This document shows, piece after piece, positions 5,558 to 7,412 of a stretch of 7,412 bases of DNA. Position 1 is the stretch's first letter. Each line of letters opens with the position of its first letter. Under the pieces are notes generated by a model, which worked only from the letters and a program-made list of their open reading frames with translations, ran no database searches and had not been told where the DNA came from. Origin of the DNA: JBDHZU01 sp039812085 (GTDB taxonomy: Bacteria; Actinomycetota; Actinomycetes; S36-B12; UBA10799); assembly GCA_039812085.1 (NCBI GenBank), contig JBDHZU010000100.1, forward strand, positions 1-7,412. Direction: 5' to 3'. A program made the translations under genes and the position numbers.

Positions 5558-5571
5558 TAGCGTCGGTGTTT
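5558..5571 (+). promoter_or_regulatory. Candidate -10 of the MMPL gene
   Basis: TAGCGT (5558-5563) fits TANNNT and ends 8 nt before the GTG at 5572, so the transcript would have almost no leader. No good -35 was found. The spacing differs by 2 nt from the lip-cluster pattern, and GTG at 5566 lies only 2 nt away, so this is tentative. It favours GTG 5572 as the start. Confidence 0.3.
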
Positions 5572-7412
5572 GTGAAGCGAGTCATGGAGTTTCCTGCGCA
5601 CCGAGTGGGCAAGTGGGTCGTACTTCTGGTGTGGATCGTCATTGGCGGGTGGGCATTCGGACATGCCGCTAATTTGACTGGCGCCGAGAACAACAACGCC
5701 ACTGCGTTCTTGCCGGATGATGCGCAATCAACCCAGGTCATTACTGCTCTACAGCATCAAAAGGGTGCGAACGCTGTTCCGGCAGTTGTGCTCTATGAAC
5801 GAGCTTCCGGCATCACCGATGCCGACCGGCAACGCGCCAAAGCCGACGTTGAATCAATCAAGTCCGCCAATGTCGCCACTGGCACCGTAGAGGGACCGGT
5901 TGAAAGCAAAGACGGCAAAGCGCTCCTCGTGCAAGTCCCCTTGGTCTACGACAGTGGCGCGCAACTGAAGTCGGACTTATCCACGATTAATAAGACTGTG
6001 GGAGACGCTGATCCGTCTGACCCATCCCGGGCCGGGCATACGACGATTGACGGGTTATCCATCTGGACGACAGGTCAAGCTGCACAAGCGGCAGAAACGT
6101 TGGCTGTGTCCAACAACGCGGATTCCACGTTGTTGTCCGTCTCCATCCTCGTCGTCATGGTGTTGCTGCTGTTGACCTATCGAAGCCCCACGCTGTGGTT
6201 CTTTCCCCTCATCTGTGTGGGCACTGCTTTGGCGCTTGCCCAGTCGGTCAACTGGCTATTAGCGACTCACGCTGGGTTGATTGTCAACTTCGCAAGTTCA
6301 TCGATTCTGTTAGTCCTCGTCTTTGGTGCTGGGACCGACTATGCGCTGCTCATCACGGCGCGCTACCGAGAAGAACTGCGTAACCACGAGGACAAACATG
6401 ATGCGATGGCCGTCGCCTTGTCTGGTGCCTCGCCAGCGATCCTCGCTTCCGGCGCGACAGTGTCAATCGGGATGTTGTGCCTACTTGTCTCCACGCTGGC
6501 TAGCGATCGCGGACTCGGTCCGGTGGCGGCAGTAGGAATCGTGTGTGCCCTGCTGTGCATGTTGACGCTGTATCCGGCACTGCTCACCATCTGTGGGCGC
6601 TGGATCTTCTGGCCCAAGCGCCCCGACTATGGCCAGGAAGTCGTAGAAACAAATGCGCTCTGGTACAAGATCGGGCACCGGGTTGCCAAGCGCCCACGAA
6701 CGGTATGGATTGTCTGCGGTGCCATCCTGCTGGGTATTGCGGCGCTCAACATTCCGTTCCTCAATCCCGTGGGACTGACCAACGCACAAAGCTTCACCCA
6801 TCCTGTTGTCGCGGTGGAAGGGGAGCAGCGGGTTGCCGAACACTTCCCGGCAGGGGCAACGTCACCGGTGCTGATCCTGGCTAGCCCCGTTGCTGAACAA
6901 ACAGCGCAGACGGTCGCTCAGTGGGTGGAAACCGATCCGAGGATCTCCACGCTGCTGAGTAAGCCCACCATCACCGATGACAATCAGTACCTGTTCTTCA
7001 CTGCGGCATTGAAGGATTCACCGGATAGTGAAGCCGCGCAGCAGGCGATCGTCGATTTACGGTCGAACTTGAACAGTCAGGCGGATGTGTCGGCGCTCGT
7101 TGGCGGCCAAACCGCAACCACTGTTGACGTCAACACAGCAACTGATCACGATCGATCCGTTGTTATCCCTCTGGTGCTGTTTGTGGTGTTCCTCGTGACG
7201 TCGATCCTGCTGCGTGCATTGGTCGGATCGTTCCTGCTCATGGTGGTGGGATTGTTGAGCTTCCTCTGTGCGATGGGCTTCTCTGTGGCGATGTTCAACC
7301 TCGTCTTCGGGCAGACCGCGCAGGATTCGTCCTATCCCTTGTATGTGTTCATCTTCTTGGTCGCGCTGGGTGTGGACTACAACATCTTCCTGATGCATCG
7401 AGTCAAAGAAGA
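5572..7412 (+). CDS. MMPL/RND family transporter, 3' end cut by window edge
   Basis: A large inner-membrane transporter of the MMPL branch of the RND superfamily, which exports lipids or other hydrophobic compounds using the proton gradient. 613 codons are visible and family members run to about 700-750, so roughly the last two helices are missing. Seen: helix 1 about 15-33, outer loop about 35-183, helices about 187-203, 208-231, 236-262, 285-303 and 310-335, then RWIFWPKRP. A second half follows: helix about 378-396, outer loop about 397-523, helices about 530-548, 552-573 and 590-608. GAGTDYALL (D256, Y257) and GVDYNIF (D602, Y603) are the paired Asp-Tyr motifs that form the proton relay in MmpL3. 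The start is uncertain: GTG 5572 gives MKRVMEFP, similar to relatives as I recall them; ATG 5584 with weak GAAGCGAG and GTG 5566 are alternatives. The substrate is unknown. Confidence 0.92.
   Translation, partial: MKRVMEFPAHRVGKWVVLLVWIVIGGWAFGHAANLTGAENNNATAFLPDDAQSTQVITALQHQKGANAVPAVVLYERASGITDADRQRAKADVESIKSANVATGTVEGPVESKDGKALLVQVPLVYDSGAQLKSDLSTINKTVGDADPSDPSRAGHTTIDGLSIWTTGQAAQAAETLAVSNNADSTLLSVSILVVMVLLLLTYRSPTLWFFPLICVGTALALAQSVNWLLATHAGLIVNFASSSILLVLVFGAGTDYALLITARYREELRNHEDKHDAMAVALSGASPAILASGATVSIGMLCLLVSTLASDRGLGPVAAVGIVCALLCMLTLYPALLTICGRWIFWPKRPDYGQEVVETNALWYKIGHRVAKRPRTVWIVCGAILLGIAALNIPFLNPVGLTNAQSFTHPVVAVEGEQRVAEHFPAGATSPVLILASPVAEQTAQTVAQWVETDPRISTLLSKPTITDDNQYLFFTAALKDSPDSEAAQQAIVDLRSNLNSQADVSALVGGQTATTVDVNTATDHDRSVVIPLVLFVVFLVTSILLRALVGSFLLMVVGLLSFLCAMGFSVAMFNLVFGQTAQDSSYPLYVFIFLVALGVDYNIFLMHRVKE

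Noticed and set aside
7057..7398. 113-codon minus-strand frame rich in His, Glu and Gln
   Set aside because: The composition comes from reading hydrophobic transporter codons in reverse. The plus-strand frame encodes clear MMPL helices and the second Asp-Tyr motif.

Overview
The window looks like a chromosomal stretch from an actinobacterium of moderate GC content (mid-50s percent by eye, lower than Streptomyces or Mycobacterium). The order lipB, lipA, DUF4191 protein, RDD protein, glnA, all on the minus strand, matches the arrangement I recall around Rv2217-Rv2220 of Mycobacterium tuberculosis. The translated glutamine synthetase also closely follows the actinobacterial GlnA1 type. The species cannot be named from this sequence.

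Layout, in transcription order on the minus strand. lipB (5496 to 4819) and lipA (4809 to 3826) encode the two steps of de novo lipoic acid synthesis. A two-helix DUF4191 membrane protein (3836 to 3165) overlaps the end of lipA. After a 119-bp gap comes a secreted M14 zinc carboxypeptidase with a Pro/Thr then Ser/Asp/Glu-rich tail (3045 to 2068), which is an addition to the usual neighbourhood. An RDD membrane protein (2042 to 1554) follows it closely. A 234-bp regulatory region then carries a GlnR-type nitrogen-control box. Last comes glnA (1319 to 1), whose final roughly 40 codons lie outside the window. On the plus strand, diverging from lipB, a large MMPL/RND-family transporter starts near 5572 and runs off the right edge at about residue 613.

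How the genes relate. LipB moves an octanoyl group from acyl carrier protein to lipoyl domains and LipA inserts the two sulfurs, so these two form one pathway. glnA assimilates ammonium, appears to have its own nitrogen-responsive promoter, and keeps the adenylylation tyrosine. The DUF4191 and RDD proteins are conserved neighbours without a firm role. The carboxypeptidase probably trims cell-wall peptides or other peptides outside the membrane. The transporter probably exports a lipid or hydrophobic molecule using the proton gradient.

The most notable pattern is in the start regions. Four consecutive minus-strand genes that lack a convincing Shine-Dalgarno (lipB, lipA, DUF4191, RDD) each have a TANNNT hexamer ending exactly 6 nt before the start codon. 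This is the geometry of a leaderless promoter, and it recurs inside what would otherwise be read as one tightly packed operon. No clearly new multi-gene system was found. The genes are recognisable housekeeping and cell-envelope families, and the regulatory layout is what deserves attention.
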